From Ideonella sp. A 288 (GTDB lineage: Bacteria; Pseudomonadota; Gammaproteobacteria; Burkholderiales; Burkholderiaceae_C): a DNA stretch of 52,050 nt. Where the stretch lies: NCBI RefSeq assembly GCF_002198735.1, contig NZ_MWLO01000066.1, positions 1 through 52,050 on the forward strand, read 5' to 3'. The position numbers were made by a program, and so were the translations under genes. Under the pieces are notes generated by a model. The model had not been told where the DNA came from and made no database searches. It saw only the letters and a program-made list of their open reading frames with translations. Below, piece after piece: positions 38,242 to 47,346 of this stretch (position 1 is its first letter; every line of letters starts with the position of its first letter).

Positions 38242-41200
38242 TCGCCCGGCTGATCCGCTGGTCGGTGGCCAACCGCTTTCTGGTGCTGCTGGCCACGCTG
38301 ATGCTGGGCGCCTGGGGCGTGCTCAGCCTGCGCAGCATGCCCATCGACGCGCTGCCCGACCTGTCGGACGTGCAGGTCATCATCCGCACCAGCTACCCCG
38401 GCCAGGCGCCGCAGATCGTCGAGAACCAGGTCACCTACCCGCTGGCCACCACGATGCTGTCGGTGCCCGGCGCGAAGACGGTGCGCGGCTTCTCGTTCTT
38501 CGGCGACAGCTTCGTCTACGTGCTGTTCGACGACGGCACCGACCTGTACTGGGCGCGCTCGCGGGTGCTCGAATACCTGAACCAGGTGCAGGGCCGATTG
38601 CCAGCCAGCGCCAAGACGTCCCTCGGCCCCGACGCCACCGGCGTCGGCTGGATCTTCCAGTACGCGCTGGTCGACCGCAGCGGCCGCAACGACCTGTCGC
38701 AACTGCGCACGCTGCAAGATTGGTTCCTCAAGTACGAGCTGAAGAGCCTGCCCGATGTGGCCGAGGTGGCCAGCGTGGGCGGCATGGTGCGGCAGTACCA
38801 GGTGGTGCTGGACCCCGCCAAGCTGGCCGCCTACGGCATCACCCATGCGCAGGTGCGCGAGGCGCTGATGGCCGGCAACCAGGAGACCGGCGGCTCGGTG
38901 CTGGAACTGGCCGAGGTCGAGTACATGGTGCGCGCCAGCGGCTACCTGAAGACGCTGGACGACTTCCGCGCCATCCCGCTGGCCGCGCGCGGCGGCATCC
39001 CCGTGCGCCTGGGCGACCTGGCCACGGTGCAGGTGGGCCCGGAGATGCGGCGCGGCATCGCCGAGCTCGACGGCGAGGGCGAGGTGGCCGGCGGCATCGT
39101 CATCCTGCGCTCGGGCAAGAACGCACAAGCCACGATCGCCGCGGTGAAGACCCGCCTGGCCGAATTGCAGAAGAGCCTGCCCCAGGGCGTGGAGGTGGTG
39201 ACCACCTACGACCGCAGCGCACTGATCGAGCGCGCAGTGACGAACCTGTCGCACAAGCTGATCGAGGAGTTCCTGGTCGTCGCCGCCGTGTGCCTGGTGT
39301 TCCTGTGGCACCTGCGCTCGGCGCTGGTGGCCATCATCGCGCTGCCGCTGGGGGTGCTGATCGCCTTCCTGGTGATGCGTTACCAGGGCATCAACGCCAA
39401 CATCATGTCGCTGGGCGGCATCGCCATCGCCATCGGCGCGATGGTGGACGCTGCGGTGGTGATGATCGAGAACGCACACAAGAAGATCGAGGCTTGGCAG
39501 CACGCGCACCCCGGCCGCTCGCTCGAAGGCGAGGAACGCTGGCAGGTGATGACGCAGGCCGCCGAAGAGGTGGGCCCGGCCCTGTTCTTCTCGCTGCTGA
39601 TCATCACGCTGAGCTTCATCCCGGTGTTCACGCTCGAGGCGCAGGAGGGGCGCCTGTTCGGCCCGCTGGCCTTCACCAAGACCTATGCGATGGCCGCGGC
39701 CGCCGGCCTGTCGGTGACGCTGATCCCGGTGCTGATGGGCCTGTGGATCCGCGGCCGCATCCCCGACGAGCAGAAGAACCCGATCACCCGCGCGCTGATC
39801 GCCATCTACCGCCCGGCGCTGGAATGGGTGTTGCACTGGCCCAAGGCCACGCTCGTCATCGCGCTGGCCGTGCTGGCCACCACGGCCTGGCCCTTGATGA
39901 AACTGGGCGGCGAGTTCCTGCCCAAGATCGACGAAGGAGACCTGCTGTACATGCCGTCGGCGTTGCCGGGCCTGTCGGCGCAGAAGGCCGCGGAGCTGCT
40001 GCAGCTGACCAACCGCATGATCAAGACCGTGCCCGAGGTGCAGCGCGTGTTCGGCAAGGCCGGCCGTGCCGAGACGGCCACCGACCCCGCACCGCTGGAG
40101 ATGTTCGAGACCACCATCCAGCTGAAGCCGCGCGAGCAGTGGCGCCCGGGCATGACGCCGGATCTGCTCGTCGACGAACTCGACCGCGCAGTCAAGGTGC
40201 CGGGCCTGTCGAACATCTGGGTGCCGCCGATCCGCAACCGCATCGACATGCTGGCCACCGGCATCAAGAGCCCCATCGGCGTGAAGGTGACGGGCGGCGA
40301 ACTGGCCTCGATCGACCGCGTGGCCGCGCGCATCGAGCAGGTGGCCAAGGGCGTGCCCGGCGTGTCGTCGGCCCTGGCCGAGCGACTGACCGGTGGCCGC
40401 TACGTGGACGTGCAGATCGACCGCGCCGCCGCCGGCCGCTTCGGCCTGAACATCGCCGACGTGCAGGCGGTGATCGCCGGCGCGGTGGGTGGCGAGAACG
40501 TCACCGAGACCATCGAGGGTCTGGCGCGCTTCCCGGTGAACCTGCGCTACCCGCGCGAATGGCGCGACACGCCGCAGCGGCTGACCCAACTGCCCATCCT
40601 CACGCCGATGGGCCAGCAGATCACGCTGGGCAGCGTGGCCAAGGTGACGATCACCGATGGCCCGCCGATGCTGAAGAGCGAGAACGCGCGGCCCTCGGGC
40701 TGGGTGTACGTGGACGTGCGGGGCCGCGACCTGGCCTCGGTGGCGCACGACCTGCAGCGCGCCGTGGCCGGCGAGGTGCAACTGGAGCCCGGCATGAGCG
40801 TGGCCTACTCGGGCCAGTTCGAGTACCTGGAACGCGCCAATGCGCGGCTGAAGATCGTGGTGCCGGCCACGCTGCTGATCATCTTCGTGCTGCTGTACCT
40901 CACCTTCAGCCGCTTCGACGAAGCGCTGCTGATCATGGCCACGCTGCCGTTTGCGCTGACCGGCGGCGTGTGGTTCTTGCACCTGATGGGCTACAACCTG
41001 TCGATCGCCACCGGCGTGGGCTTCATCGCGCTGGCCGGCGTGGCGGCCGAGTTCGGCGTGGTGATGCTGCTGTACCTGAAGCACGCGCTGCACGATCGGC
41101 TGGCGGCGGGTGCGGAGACCACGGCCCAGGTGGTCGACGACGCCATCCGCGACGGTGCCGTGCTGCGTGTGCGGCCCAAGGCCATGACGGTGGCCGTGAT

Positions 41201-41360
41201 CCTGGCCGGCCTGCTGCCCATCGTCTGGGGCACCGGCACCGGCTCGGAGGTGATGAGCCGCATCGCCGCGCCGATGCTGGGCGGCATGGTGACGGCCCCG
41301 CTGCTGTCGCTGTTCATCGTGCCGGCGGTGTTTGCGTTGTTGAGGCGGCCGAAGAACTGA
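38238..41360 (+). CDS. cusA: CusA-type heavy-metal efflux RND permease
   Basis: This 1040-residue inner-membrane pump of the HME-RND class drives Cu(I)/Ag(I) export using protons. The opening [20 protein letters not shown] and [19 protein letters not shown] are typical of CusA. It has 12 helices, two large periplasmic loops, [17 protein letters not shown] in TM4 with the relay acidic residues, and [20 protein letters not shown] near the end. The start is GTG 38238, overlapping cusB by four bases. The fused CusF domain of the partner favours copper/silver over Co-Zn-Cd. Confidence 0.9.
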   Translation: MIARLIRWSVANRFLVLLATLMLGAWGVLSLRSMPIDALPDLSDVQVIIRTSYPGQAPQIVENQVTYPLATTMLSVPGAKTVRGFSFFGDSFVYVLFDDGTDLYWARSRVLEYLNQVQGRLPASAKTSLGPDATGVGWIFQYALVDRSGRNDLSQLRTLQDWFLKYELKSLPDVAEVASVGGMVRQYQVVLDPAKLAAYGITHAQVREALMAGNQETGGSVLELAEVEYMVRASGYLKTLDDFRAIPLAARGGIPVRLGDLATVQVGPEMRRGIAELDGEGEVAGGIVILRSGKNAQATIAAVKTRLAELQKSLPQGVEVVTTYDRSALIERAVTNLSHKLIEEFLVVAAVCLVFLWHLRSALVAIIALPLGVLIAFLVMRYQGINANIMSLGGIAIAIGAMVDAAVVMIENAHKKIEAWQHAHPGRSLEGEERWQVMTQAAEEVGPALFFSLLIITLSFIPVFTLEAQEGRLFGPLAFTKTYAMAAAAGLSVTLIPVLMGLWIRGRIPDEQKNPITRALIAIYRPALEWVLHWPKATLVIALAVLATTAWPLMKLGGEFLPKIDEGDLLYMPSALPGLSAQKAAELLQLTNRMIKTVPEVQRVFGKAGRAETATDPAPLEMFETTIQLKPREQWRPGMTPDLLVDELDRAVKVPGLSNIWVPPIRNRIDMLATGIKSPIGVKVTGGELASIDRVAARIEQVAKGVPGVSSALAERLTGGRYVDVQIDRAAAGRFGLNIADVQAVIAGAVGGENVTETIEGLARFPVNLRYPREWRDTPQRLTQLPILTPMGQQITLGSVAKVTITDGPPMLKSENARPSGWVYVDVRGRDLASVAHDLQRAVAGEVQLEPGMSVAYSGQFEYLERANARLKIVVPATLLIIFVLLYLTFSRFDEALLIMATLPFALTGGVWFLHLMGYNLSIATGVGFIALAGVAAEFGVVMLLYLKHALHDRLAAGAETTAQVVDDAIRDGAVLRVRPKAMTVAVILAGLLPIVWGTGTGSEVMSRIAAPMLGGMVTAPLLSLFIVPAVFALLRRPKN

Positions 41361-41529
41361 GGCGCTGTGGCGCTGCGGCACTGAGCGCATTCGATCGTTT
41401 GGAGCGCCCGATCGACTCGGGGTGCGGCGGCGTCGGGCCGATCTCCTGATCCGCCCACTGTGAACGACGAAGGCCAGCGCGGTGATCGAGCCGTTGCCTT
41501 CTGTTCTTCGATCACCACCACTGTGTCTA

Positions 41530-41765
41530 CAAAGGTGCGGGCGGGCAGGCGGCGGCGCGCGTGGGAGGCGCCGGTCAGGCTTGGGATCGTGGCCCGCGCG
41601 CTTCAGCGCGCTTCGTGAACTGACTCGCCGGCACCTGAACGAAACGAGCGCAGCGAGTGAAGTGAATCGACGGCGGGGCCACGATCGCGAGACTGGCCGG
41701 GAAGTCGGCGCCACAGGCGCCGACCGCCGTATTCGCGCGCCGCAGCCTGCCCGCCCGCGCCTTTG
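41530..41765. repeat. 236-bp palindromic element with 31-bp inverted ends (MITE-like)
   Basis: Bases 41530-41560 and the reverse complement of 41735-41765 agree at 29 of 31 positions (CAAAGGYGCGGGCGGGCAGG core). Inside lie a second inverted pair (GATCGTGGCCC 41585-41595; GGGCCACGATC 41676-41686), a hairpin GCGCGC-TTCA-GCGCGC (41596-41611) and GTCGGCGCC-ACA-GGCGCCGAC (41704-41724). There is no gene. It fills most of the space between cusA and the XRE regulator. No target duplication is visible at the ends. It could be a miniature inverted-repeat transposon or template a highly folded RNA. Confidence 0.7.
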
Positions 41766-41836
41766 CCGCGCCGACGCCGACGCAGACGCACATGCCCGTG
41801 CCACAAGCCGAATCGCAATCACTTGCGGGCATCCAC

Positions 41837-41847
41837 TATCCTGGATA
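41837..41847. promoter_or_regulatory. palindrome overlapping the start region of the XRE regulator
   Basis: TATCCTGGATA is a perfect 5-1-5 palindrome ending two bases before the ATG at 41850. It replaces a Shine-Dalgarno, so the transcript may be leaderless and the site an autorepressor operator. The assignment is inferred from position. Confidence 0.45.
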
Positions 41848-41849
41848 CT

Positions 41850-42449
41850 ATGTCCACCATGAAGGAAGACGAGAACAACGCCCTCAACGACCGGATCGCC
41901 AGGCGGGTGCGCGACTTGCGCGCCGAGCGCGGCCTGTCGATCGAGGCGCTCGCCACGCAGTCGGGGGTCAGCCGCTCGATGATCTCGCTGATCGAGCGGG
42001 GCGAGAGCAGCCCCACCGCCGTGGTGCTCGAGAAACTGGCCACGGGCCTGCATGTGACGCTGGCCTCGCTGTTCGATGCGCCGCAGGCCACGCCCGAGCC
42101 GGTGGCCCGGCAGGCAGACCAGCCCGTGTGGCGCGATCCGCACTCGGGCTACCGGCGGCGCAATGTGTCGCCCAGCGGCGTGGCGTCGCCCATCCAGATC
42201 GTGGAGGTGGCCTTTCCGCCGCGGGCGCGCGTGTCGTATGAAACCGGCGCCCGCGAACCGCTGGTGCACCAGCAGGTGTGGGTGCTCGACGGCAGCATCG
42301 AGGTGACGGTGGGCGACGACGTGCACCGCCTCGACACCGGTGACTGCCTGGCGCTGGTGCTGGACCGCCCCGTGAGCTTCCACAACCCCGGACGCAAGAC
42401 CGCGCGATACGCGGTGGTGATCACCAGCCAGCCAGCCGCCAGGAGATGA
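41850..42449 (+). CDS. XRE family regulator with C-terminal cupin domain
   Basis: This 199-residue repressor-type regulator has an N-terminal HTH_3 (about 14-70: RIARRVRDLRAERGLSIEAL, SGVSRSMISLIERGESSPTA). A cupin domain follows at about 120-190 (VHQQVWVLDGSIEVTVGDDV, LDTGDCLALVLDRPVSFHNP) that would bind a small ligand. Such regulators often control a neighbouring enzyme gene. The GNAT gene starts one base after the stop, so they form an operon. The start could also be ATG 41859. No SD is seen; a palindrome lies immediately upstream. Confidence 0.85.
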   Translation: MSTMKEDENNALNDRIARRVRDLRAERGLSIEALATQSGVSRSMISLIERGESSPTAVVLEKLATGLHVTLASLFDAPQATPEPVARQADQPVWRDPHSGYRRRNVSPSGVASPIQIVEVAFPPRARVSYETGAREPLVHQQVWVLDGSIEVTVGDDVHRLDTGDCLALVLDRPVSFHNPGRKTARYAVVITSQPAARR

Positions 42450-42450
42450 C

Positions 42451-42987
42451 ATGACGACCACCGCCCCGGCCCGCCCGGTCCGCCGCCTGACCACCCCGAC
42501 CGACGAGCAACTGCAGGCCCTGGCCGATGTGCTGATCGACTGCGTCGACGGTGGCGCGTCGGTGAGTTTCATGCACCCCTTGCCGCGCGAGAAGGCGCTG
42601 GACTTCTGGCGCCAAGTGGTCGACGGGGCCATGCGCAACGAGCGCGTGCTGCTGGTGGCCGAGGACGCGGGTGGCGCCATCGTCGGCACCGTGCAGGTGG
42701 TGCTGCAGCAGCCCGACAACCAGCCGCACCGCGCCGACGTGTCGAAGATGCTGGTGCACCGCCGCGCCCGCCGCCAGGGCCTGGGCGCGGCGCTGATGCG
42801 CTCGGCCGAACAGGCGGCGCGCGCGCACGGCAAGTCGCTGCTGGTGCTGGACACCGCCAGCGACGAGGCCGCGCGGCTGTACGCGCGCCTGGGTTGGCAG
42901 CACTGCGGCGTGATCCCCGGCTATGCGCTGCTGCCGCAGGGCGGCCTGTGCGACACCACCTACTTCTATCGCGCACTGGCCGCGTGA
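42451..42987 (+). CDS. GNAT family N-acetyltransferase
   Basis: This 178-residue acetyltransferase carries the acetyl-CoA-binding motif A as VSKMLVHRRARRQGLGAALM (R-R-x-G-L-G). It is preceded by VGTVQVVLQQPDNQPHRADV and followed by LLVLDTASDEAARLYARLGW, where the conserved ARLYARLGW region closes the fold. AGGAG lies upstream. It is co-transcribed with the XRE-cupin regulator. The substrate (an amine, amino acid or antibiotic) cannot be read. Confidence 0.85.
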   Translation: MTTTAPARPVRRLTTPTDEQLQALADVLIDCVDGGASVSFMHPLPREKALDFWRQVVDGAMRNERVLLVAEDAGGAIVGTVQVVLQQPDNQPHRADVSKMLVHRRARRQGLGAALMRSAEQAARAHGKSLLVLDTASDEAARLYARLGWQHCGVIPGYALLPQGGLCDTTYFYRALAA

Positions 42988-43042
42988 CTGGCCACCTCGG
43001 CGCACTGGCCGGCTGACCGGGCACCTCGGCGTACCGGCCGGC
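42985..43042 (+). repeat. 29-base imperfect tandem duplication
   Basis: Two adjacent 29-base units (TGACTGGCCACCTCGG... and TGACCGGGCACCTCGG...) match at 25 of 29 positions. The first unit overlaps the stop codon of the acetyltransferase gene, so a second in-line stop is created. It is probably a slippage duplication. Confidence 0.6.
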
Positions 43043-43135
43043 AGACCCGCCGACCGGGCGGCCCGCCCGCGCGACGGCAAAGGGCGAGGCCTTGCCGATG
43101 GACCGCCGGCGCGGCGGCTGCCATGATCCGCCGCC

Positions 43136-43579
43136 ATGCCTGCCCTCCCACCCTTCACCGCCTTCGCCTGGATCGGCGCGCACCCGTGGCTGTACCCGGC
43201 GCTGGAGGTGGTGCACATCGTCGGCATCGCGCTGCTGCTGGGCAGCCTGGTGCTGGTCGAGTTGCGGCTGTGGGGGCTGGGCGCCGCACTGCCGCTGCCG
43301 GCGCTGGCCCGGTTCGGGCTGTCGATCAGCCTGGTCGGTTTCGCGCTGGCCGCCGCCAGCGGGCTGACGATGTTTGCCAGCCAGCCCGGCGACCTGATTG
43401 CCAACCGCATGTTCGTCATCAAGATGGGGCTGCTGATGCTGGCGGGCACCAACGCGCTGGCCTTCCACGCGCGCGGCGGGGTGCACAAGGCCGACGCGCT
43501 GGCCCGCGCCCAGACCTTGCTGTCGCTGGGGCTTTGGCTGGGCATCATCATCTGCGGTCGCTGGATCGCCTACCACTGA
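43136..43579 (+). CDS. small four-helix membrane protein (DUF6644-like)
   Basis: This 147-residue inner-membrane protein has four predicted helices: LYPALEVVHIVGIALLLGSL, FGLSISLVGFALAAASGLTM, FVIKMGLLMLAGTNALAFHA and LLSLGLWLGIIICGRWIAYH. Conserved-looking His residues (EVVHIVG, FHARG) could bind haem. It precedes the DUF6152 gene by 22 bases, and the two commonly occur together. The family name is tentative; no function is known. Confidence 0.65.
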   Translation: MPALPPFTAFAWIGAHPWLYPALEVVHIVGIALLLGSLVLVELRLWGLGAALPLPALARFGLSISLVGFALAAASGLTMFASQPGDLIANRMFVIKMGLLMLAGTNALAFHARGGVHKADALARAQTLLSLGLWLGIIICGRWIAYH

Positions 43580-43601
43580 CCCCCACCCGGAGACCCACGC
43601 C

Positions 43602-44069
43602 ATGCAACGCCGACACCTGCTGATCGCCGCCGCCACGCTGCCCGCCCCGGTGGCGTTCGCCCACCACGGCTGGAGCAGTTTCGACCAGTCCCGGCCGCTC
43701 TACCTGGAGGGTATGGCGCGCAAGGTGGCCTGGCGCAACCCGCATGCCGAGTTCGACCTCGAGGTGGCCGCCGACCTCAAGCTGCCGGCCGACCTGGCCC
43801 GCCGCACGCTGCCCGCGCAGTCTGCCGGGGTGGATGGCCCCGCGCTGCTGGCCAACGCCCGGCTGCCGACGCGCCGCGACAAGGTGTGGCACATCGAGCT
43901 CGCGCCCCTCACGCGCATGGAGGCCTGGAAGGTGGCCGAGATCAAGCCCGGCGACCGCGTCGCGCTGCTGGGCTTCACCTTCAACGGCGAAAAGGGCGAG
44001 CCGGTGCTGCGCGTCGAGTACCTGTTCATCGGTGCGGCCACCTACGGGCTGCGCTCGTCGCCGACCTGA
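43602..44069 (+). CDS. DUF6152 family exported protein
   Basis: This 155-residue protein has a twin-Arg-containing signal sequence (MQRRHLLIAAATLPAPVAFA). The mature N-terminus is HHGWSSFDQSRPLYLEG, typical of DUF6152, followed by VAWRNPHAEFDLEV. The His-His at the mature N-terminus may bind copper. The rest is a small beta-barrel-like domain. CGGAGA precedes the ATG. It is likely co-expressed with the upstream membrane protein. The biochemical role is unknown. Confidence 0.75.
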   Translation: MQRRHLLIAAATLPAPVAFAHHGWSSFDQSRPLYLEGMARKVAWRNPHAEFDLEVAADLKLPADLARRTLPAQSAGVDGPALLANARLPTRRDKVWHIELAPLTRMEAWKVAEIKPGDRVALLGFTFNGEKGEPVLRVEYLFIGAATYGLRSSPT

Positions 44070-44201
44070 TGGGCGGCGGCGCGGCCGGCGGCCCTCGGCC
44101 GCGGCAGTGTTTGCCACCGCACAGCGCGGCGCCGATGGCCGGCCTAGAGTGAATGGATGCGAGAACCCTCTCTCCGATCCTTCACGAACCAAAGGTCCAC
44201 C

Positions 44202-44750
44202 ATGATCCACCGCTTCGCACTGCCCGCATCGCTCATCCTCGCCAGCCTGCTGGCCGTTCCGGCCGCGCAGGCCGCGATGAGCAAGACCGACTACTCCGCC
44301 GCCAAGAGCCGCATCGGCGCCGACTACAAGGTCGACAAGGCCGCCTGCGACGCCCTGTCGTCCAACGCCAAGGACGTCTGTGTCCAGGAGGCCAAGGCCA
44401 AGGAAAAGGTCGCCCGCGCCGAACTCGAATCCAGCTACACCGGCAAGGCCCGCGACCAGAACAAGCTGCTGGTGGCCAAGGCCGAGTCGGCCTACGCCGT
44501 GGCCAAGGAGAAGTGCGACGACCAGTCCGGCAACGCCAAGGACGTGTGCGTGAAGGAAGCCAAGGCCGTCGAGGTGAAGGCCCTGGCCGACGCCAAGCTG
44601 GGCAAGGACATGGGCGCCGCCATCAAGGACGCCAACAGCGACAAGCGCGAGGCCGACTACAAGGTGGCCGCCGAGAAGTGCGACGCGATGTCGGGCGATG
44701 CCAAGTCGGCCTGCATCACCACGGCCAAGGGCCGTTACGGCATGAACTGA
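44202..44750 (+). CDS. periplasmic repeat protein with paired cysteines
   Basis: This 182-residue protein has a signal peptide (LPASLILASLLAVPAAQAAM). The mature part holds three related segments: CDALSSNAKDVCVQEAKA, CDDQSGNAKDVCVKEAKA and CDAMSGDAKSACITTAKG. Each has two Cys nine residues apart that could form a disulphide in a helical hairpin, and each is preceded by a Tyr-Lys/Ala-rich helix. The protein is rich in Lys, Ala and Asp. I do not recognise a named family; similar exported repeat proteins of betaproteobacteria are uncharacterised. Confidence 0.65.
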   Translation: MIHRFALPASLILASLLAVPAAQAAMSKTDYSAAKSRIGADYKVDKAACDALSSNAKDVCVQEAKAKEKVARAELESSYTGKARDQNKLLVAKAESAYAVAKEKCDDQSGNAKDVCVKEAKAVEVKALADAKLGKDMGAAIKDANSDKREADYKVAAEKCDAMSGDAKSACITTAKGRYGMN

Positions 44751-44795
44751 GCCTGGCGCAGGACGCCACCGGCCGCGACGCCTGCGGCCGGCAAT

Positions 44796-45497
44796 GTGGT
44801 CCTGCACTCGCTCACCCCCATCGGGCACCTGCCCCTGGACAACGACATCGCCGCCGCCACGCTGCTGCACATCGACTCGAGTCTGCCCCCCGGCCACTCG
44901 GACGTGCGCCGCGTGGCGGCGGCGATCGTCGAGCACCTGATGGCGTCGGACACGGCCCTGGTGCTGTGTCGCCGCGACCTCGACGCGGCGCCGCTGCCGC
45001 ACCTGTCTCGCCTGCTGCTGCCCGCCGACCATGCGCTGCAGGACACGCTGGCCGCGGCGCTGGAATCGGTGGCCATCGAACGCGGCCGCGCCGCCAGCCG
45101 CGCGGTGATGGACGAGTTCCTGGCCGCCGACACCGTGGTGATCGGTGTGCCATCGGACCGGGCCGCCGTGCCGGCGCACCTGAAGGCCTGGACCGACCGC
45201 CTGCTGATCCCGGGCAAGACCTTCCGCTTCACCGACCACGGCATCGAGGGCCTGGCCGGGCACAAGCGCGTGATCATCGTGGTGCCCCGCGATGACGCCG
45301 GCGGGCCAGGCGCGTCGACCACGCTGACGGCCGGTCATGTGGAGAGCCACCTGCGCGCCGTGATGTCCTTCATGGGCGTGCGGCAGCCTGAGCTCATCTT
45401 GACCGAGGACAGCCCGCCAGGTGCGGCGGGGCTGGACAATGGCGACGCGCTGGCAACGGCCTTGGGTCTCGATCGCCGGTCGCAAGCGCTGGCCTGA
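44796..45497 (+). CDS. NAD(P)H-dependent flavin oxidoreductase (AzoR-like)
   Basis: This 233-residue flavodoxin-fold protein resembles FMN-dependent NADH-azoreductases. It has TLLHIDSSLPPGHSDVRRVA for the phosphate loop of FMN, FLAADTVVIGVPSDRAAVPA, HLKAWTDRLLIPGKTFRFTD (a conserved AzoR stretch) and LAGHKRVIIVVPRDD. The GTG at 44796 is the called start, with no obvious SD, and the extra 20 N-terminal residues may not be translated. It reduces quinones or azo compounds in the cytoplasm; the physiological substrate is unknown. Confidence 0.8.
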   Translation: MVLHSLTPIGHLPLDNDIAAATLLHIDSSLPPGHSDVRRVAAAIVEHLMASDTALVLCRRDLDAAPLPHLSRLLLPADHALQDTLAAALESVAIERGRAASRAVMDEFLAADTVVIGVPSDRAAVPAHLKAWTDRLLIPGKTFRFTDHGIEGLAGHKRVIIVVPRDDAGGPGASTTLTAGHVESHLRAVMSFMGVRQPELILTEDSPPGAAGLDNGDALATALGLDRRSQALA

Positions 45498-45601
45498 TCG
45501 ATCGTCAGGCCCCTGGCTGTGCCGGGTCTGCGCCCCTCCCAAAAACCTCACCTGCCGATCTCTCCCTGATCCCCAGTCGATCGGTCCCCCCGAAGGACAC
45601 C

Positions 45602-45982
45602 ATGCAAGTCTTGCTCCACACCGACCCCAACACCGACGGCAGCCAACAGATGGCCGACCACCTGCAAAGCGTGGTCAAGGACGCGATGCACCGCTTCGGC
45701 GAGCGCGTGACGCGCGTGGAGGCCCACCTGTCCGATGCCGACGGGCAGACCAAGTCCAGCGACCATGCGATCCAGTGCGCGCTGGAAGCGCGGCTGGTCG
45801 GCCTGGAACCGGTGTTCGTCAAAGACCAGGCCGGCAGTGCCCACCAGGCCATCGACGGCGCGGTGCGCAAGCTCGAACGCGCCGTGGCCACGGTCATCGG
45901 CAAGCAAGACCCCCGGCGACACCGCAACCAGGACGACACCGCGTCCGACGACAGCGTCGCGCCGGCGGCCGGACCCGTCTGA
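45602..45982 (+). CDS. HPF/RaiA-like ribosome-associated protein
   Basis: This 126-residue protein is of the sigma-54 modulation/S30EA type: MQVLLHTDPNTDGSQQMADH, then RFGERVTRVEAHLSDADG and DHAIQCALEARLVGLEPVFV, with a helix HQAIDGAVRKLERAVATVIG. Such proteins bind the 30S subunit in slow growth or stress. The C-terminal tail is Asp/Arg-rich. This variant is often found as a solitary gene, distinct from the hpf gene next to rpoN; no rpoN is seen here. Confidence 0.78.
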   Translation: MQVLLHTDPNTDGSQQMADHLQSVVKDAMHRFGERVTRVEAHLSDADGQTKSSDHAIQCALEARLVGLEPVFVKDQAGSAHQAIDGAVRKLERAVATVIGKQDPRRHRNQDDTASDDSVAPAAGPV

Positions 45983-46028
45983 ATCCCAGGCCCGCCCGGC
46001 GCGTCCCGCGGGTCTGGCTGTGCCGGCC

Positions 46029-46508
46029 TCAGGGCCGCAGGTTCACCTGCCCGCGCACGTCACCGTTCGGTTGGGCAGCGGTGTACAGGTTGACATACCA
46101 GCGGCCTGCGCTCAGTTCAGCGGCCTGCGACGGCGTGAGGATGGCGCTGCCCTTGATCGGGTTGACCAGGCTGCCCGTCATCGTCAGCACCACGCCGGCG
46201 ACCTGTGCGGGCAGCGCCGGCCCATGGAAGTGGGCGGCCGTCACCGGGCCGCCGAGTCCGGCATAGACCACGGTCCACGTGAACTGGCCCGATGCGGGGT
46301 CGAGACTGGCCTCCAGCGTGCCCCGCCCCTGGCCGGGCCGCGGCGGCAGTTCATTGCCCTCCGACAACACCGCCGAAAACGCCAAGGCGGCCCGCACGGC
46401 GGCCACCGGGGCCACCGATGCGGCGGGCGCCGCTGGCGCCATGCCGCAGGCGGCCAGGCCGACAGCGGCGATCAACGCGCCAAGAGCGGCCAGGCTGCGG
46501 TGGTCCAC
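46029..46508 (-). CDS. CHRD domain lipoprotein
   Basis: This 159-residue protein has a lipoprotein signal (LGALIAAVGLAACGM, lipobox LAAC with the lipid-bearing Cys). The mature part is a CHRD domain: NELPPRPGQGRGTLEASLDP, FTWTVVYAGLGGPVTAAHFH and GRWYVNLYTAAQPNGDVRGQ. The AHFHGP and NVYT-like motifs are characteristic. The start is GTG 46508 with GAAGGAG seven bases upstream; the longer open frame upstream is not translated. The function of bacterial CHRD proteins is poorly known; it acts at the cell surface or periplasm. Confidence 0.82.
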   Translation of the reverse strand: MDHRSLAALGALIAAVGLAACGMAPAAPAASVAPVAAVRAALAFSAVLSEGNELPPRPGQGRGTLEASLDPASGQFTWTVVYAGLGGPVTAAHFHGPALPAQVAGVVLTMTGSLVNPIKGSAILTPSQAAELSAGRWYVNLYTAAQPNGDVRGQVNLRP

Positions 46509-46652
46509 GGGGACACTCCTTCGGTGGCGAAACTGGTCTTTCGGCGTACGGCCAACCGGACGAGGCCGAGCAAGCGCTGAAGCGCTCGGCGCCGGGGGGT
46601 CCCGGCGCCGAGCCTTGAAACGGTTCAGCCGCATCGGCCTGGCTGCGCCGTC

Positions 46653-46701
46653 CCTCCGCGTCCGGAGGCGTCATCGCCCGCCCGGCAAGGCGCCGGACGG
46701 G
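46653..46701. terminator. two adjacent GC hairpins downstream of the PRC-barrel gene
   Basis: CCTCCG/CGGAGG (46653-46668) and CCCG-C-CCGGC/GCCGG-A-CGGG (46677-46701) form two stable stems in the space between the PRC-barrel stop and the CHRD gene. No T-run follows, so termination may need Rho or the hairpins may protect the transcript end. Confidence 0.4.
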
Positions 46702-46712
46702 ACGGTGCCGGT

Positions 46713-47123
46713 TCAGCTGCCGATGTACTTGGTGCCGTAGAACTTGTGCACGCCGGTGGCCCAGGTGTCGTCGGCCATCGACGGCCAGTGGTCCTTGTCG
46801 AAGCCCGGGGCGTCCTTCAGGGCCTCCTTCAGCGCGTTGAGCGTGAAGCGCTTGTTCTCGGTGTCCAGCGTCAACGCCGACCAGGGCACGGCGAACAGCT
46901 TGTCGCCCATGCCCAGCACGCCGCCGAACGACAGTACCGCGTAGGCGATCCTGCCCGTGGCCATGTCGATCATGAATTCCTTGATGTCGCCCAGGTCTTC
47001 GCCGTCCTTGTTGTAGACGTCGTTGCCCATCAGCGTGTCGGCGCCCATCAGTGCCGGGCCGGGGCCGCCATTGGCATTGGCGTAGATGCCGAGCTTGTCG
47101 CGAGTGACGTAGTTGGATTGCAT
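46713..47123 (-). CDS. PRC-barrel domain protein
   Basis: This 136-residue protein has a PRC-barrel: GADTLMGNDVYNKDGEDLGD, IKEFMIDMATGRIAYAVLSF and LFAVPWSALTLDTENKRFTL. A C-terminal extension reads DHWPSMADDTWATGVHKFYG. Such stand-alone PRC-barrel proteins are common stress-related genes of unknown role in proteobacteria. CAAGGAACC precedes ATG 47123. No signal peptide is visible. Confidence 0.82.
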   Translation of the reverse strand: MQSNYVTRDKLGIYANANGGPGPALMGADTLMGNDVYNKDGEDLGDIKEFMIDMATGRIAYAVLSFGGVLGMGDKLFAVPWSALTLDTENKRFTLNALKEALKDAPGFDKDHWPSMADDTWATGVHKFYGTKYIGS

Positions 47124-47346
47124 GGTGGTTCCTTGTGTGGTCCAGAAAGGTGGTCGGAGCCTCGGGGGCCGCAACCGGTGCCGCCGGCCTGCGCATCGTT
47201 CGCGACAAGGCCTGCAGGTGCGTCCACAGCCTACGGGCCGTGCCGTCGGCAGTCCGTGCGGCAACCCACCCTGCGGGGCCTGGTCCTACAACTCACGGGG
47301 TGCTTCCATGGCGGAACAGGTCGTTGACCTGCCCGACCTGCCCCGA

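Noticed and set aside
37737-42854. 1705-residue open frame on the minus strand across cusB, cusA and the regulator
   Set aside because: It is antisense to the Cus operon, with His/Gln/Gly-rich composition and no domains; it also crosses the palindromic element and unrelated genes.
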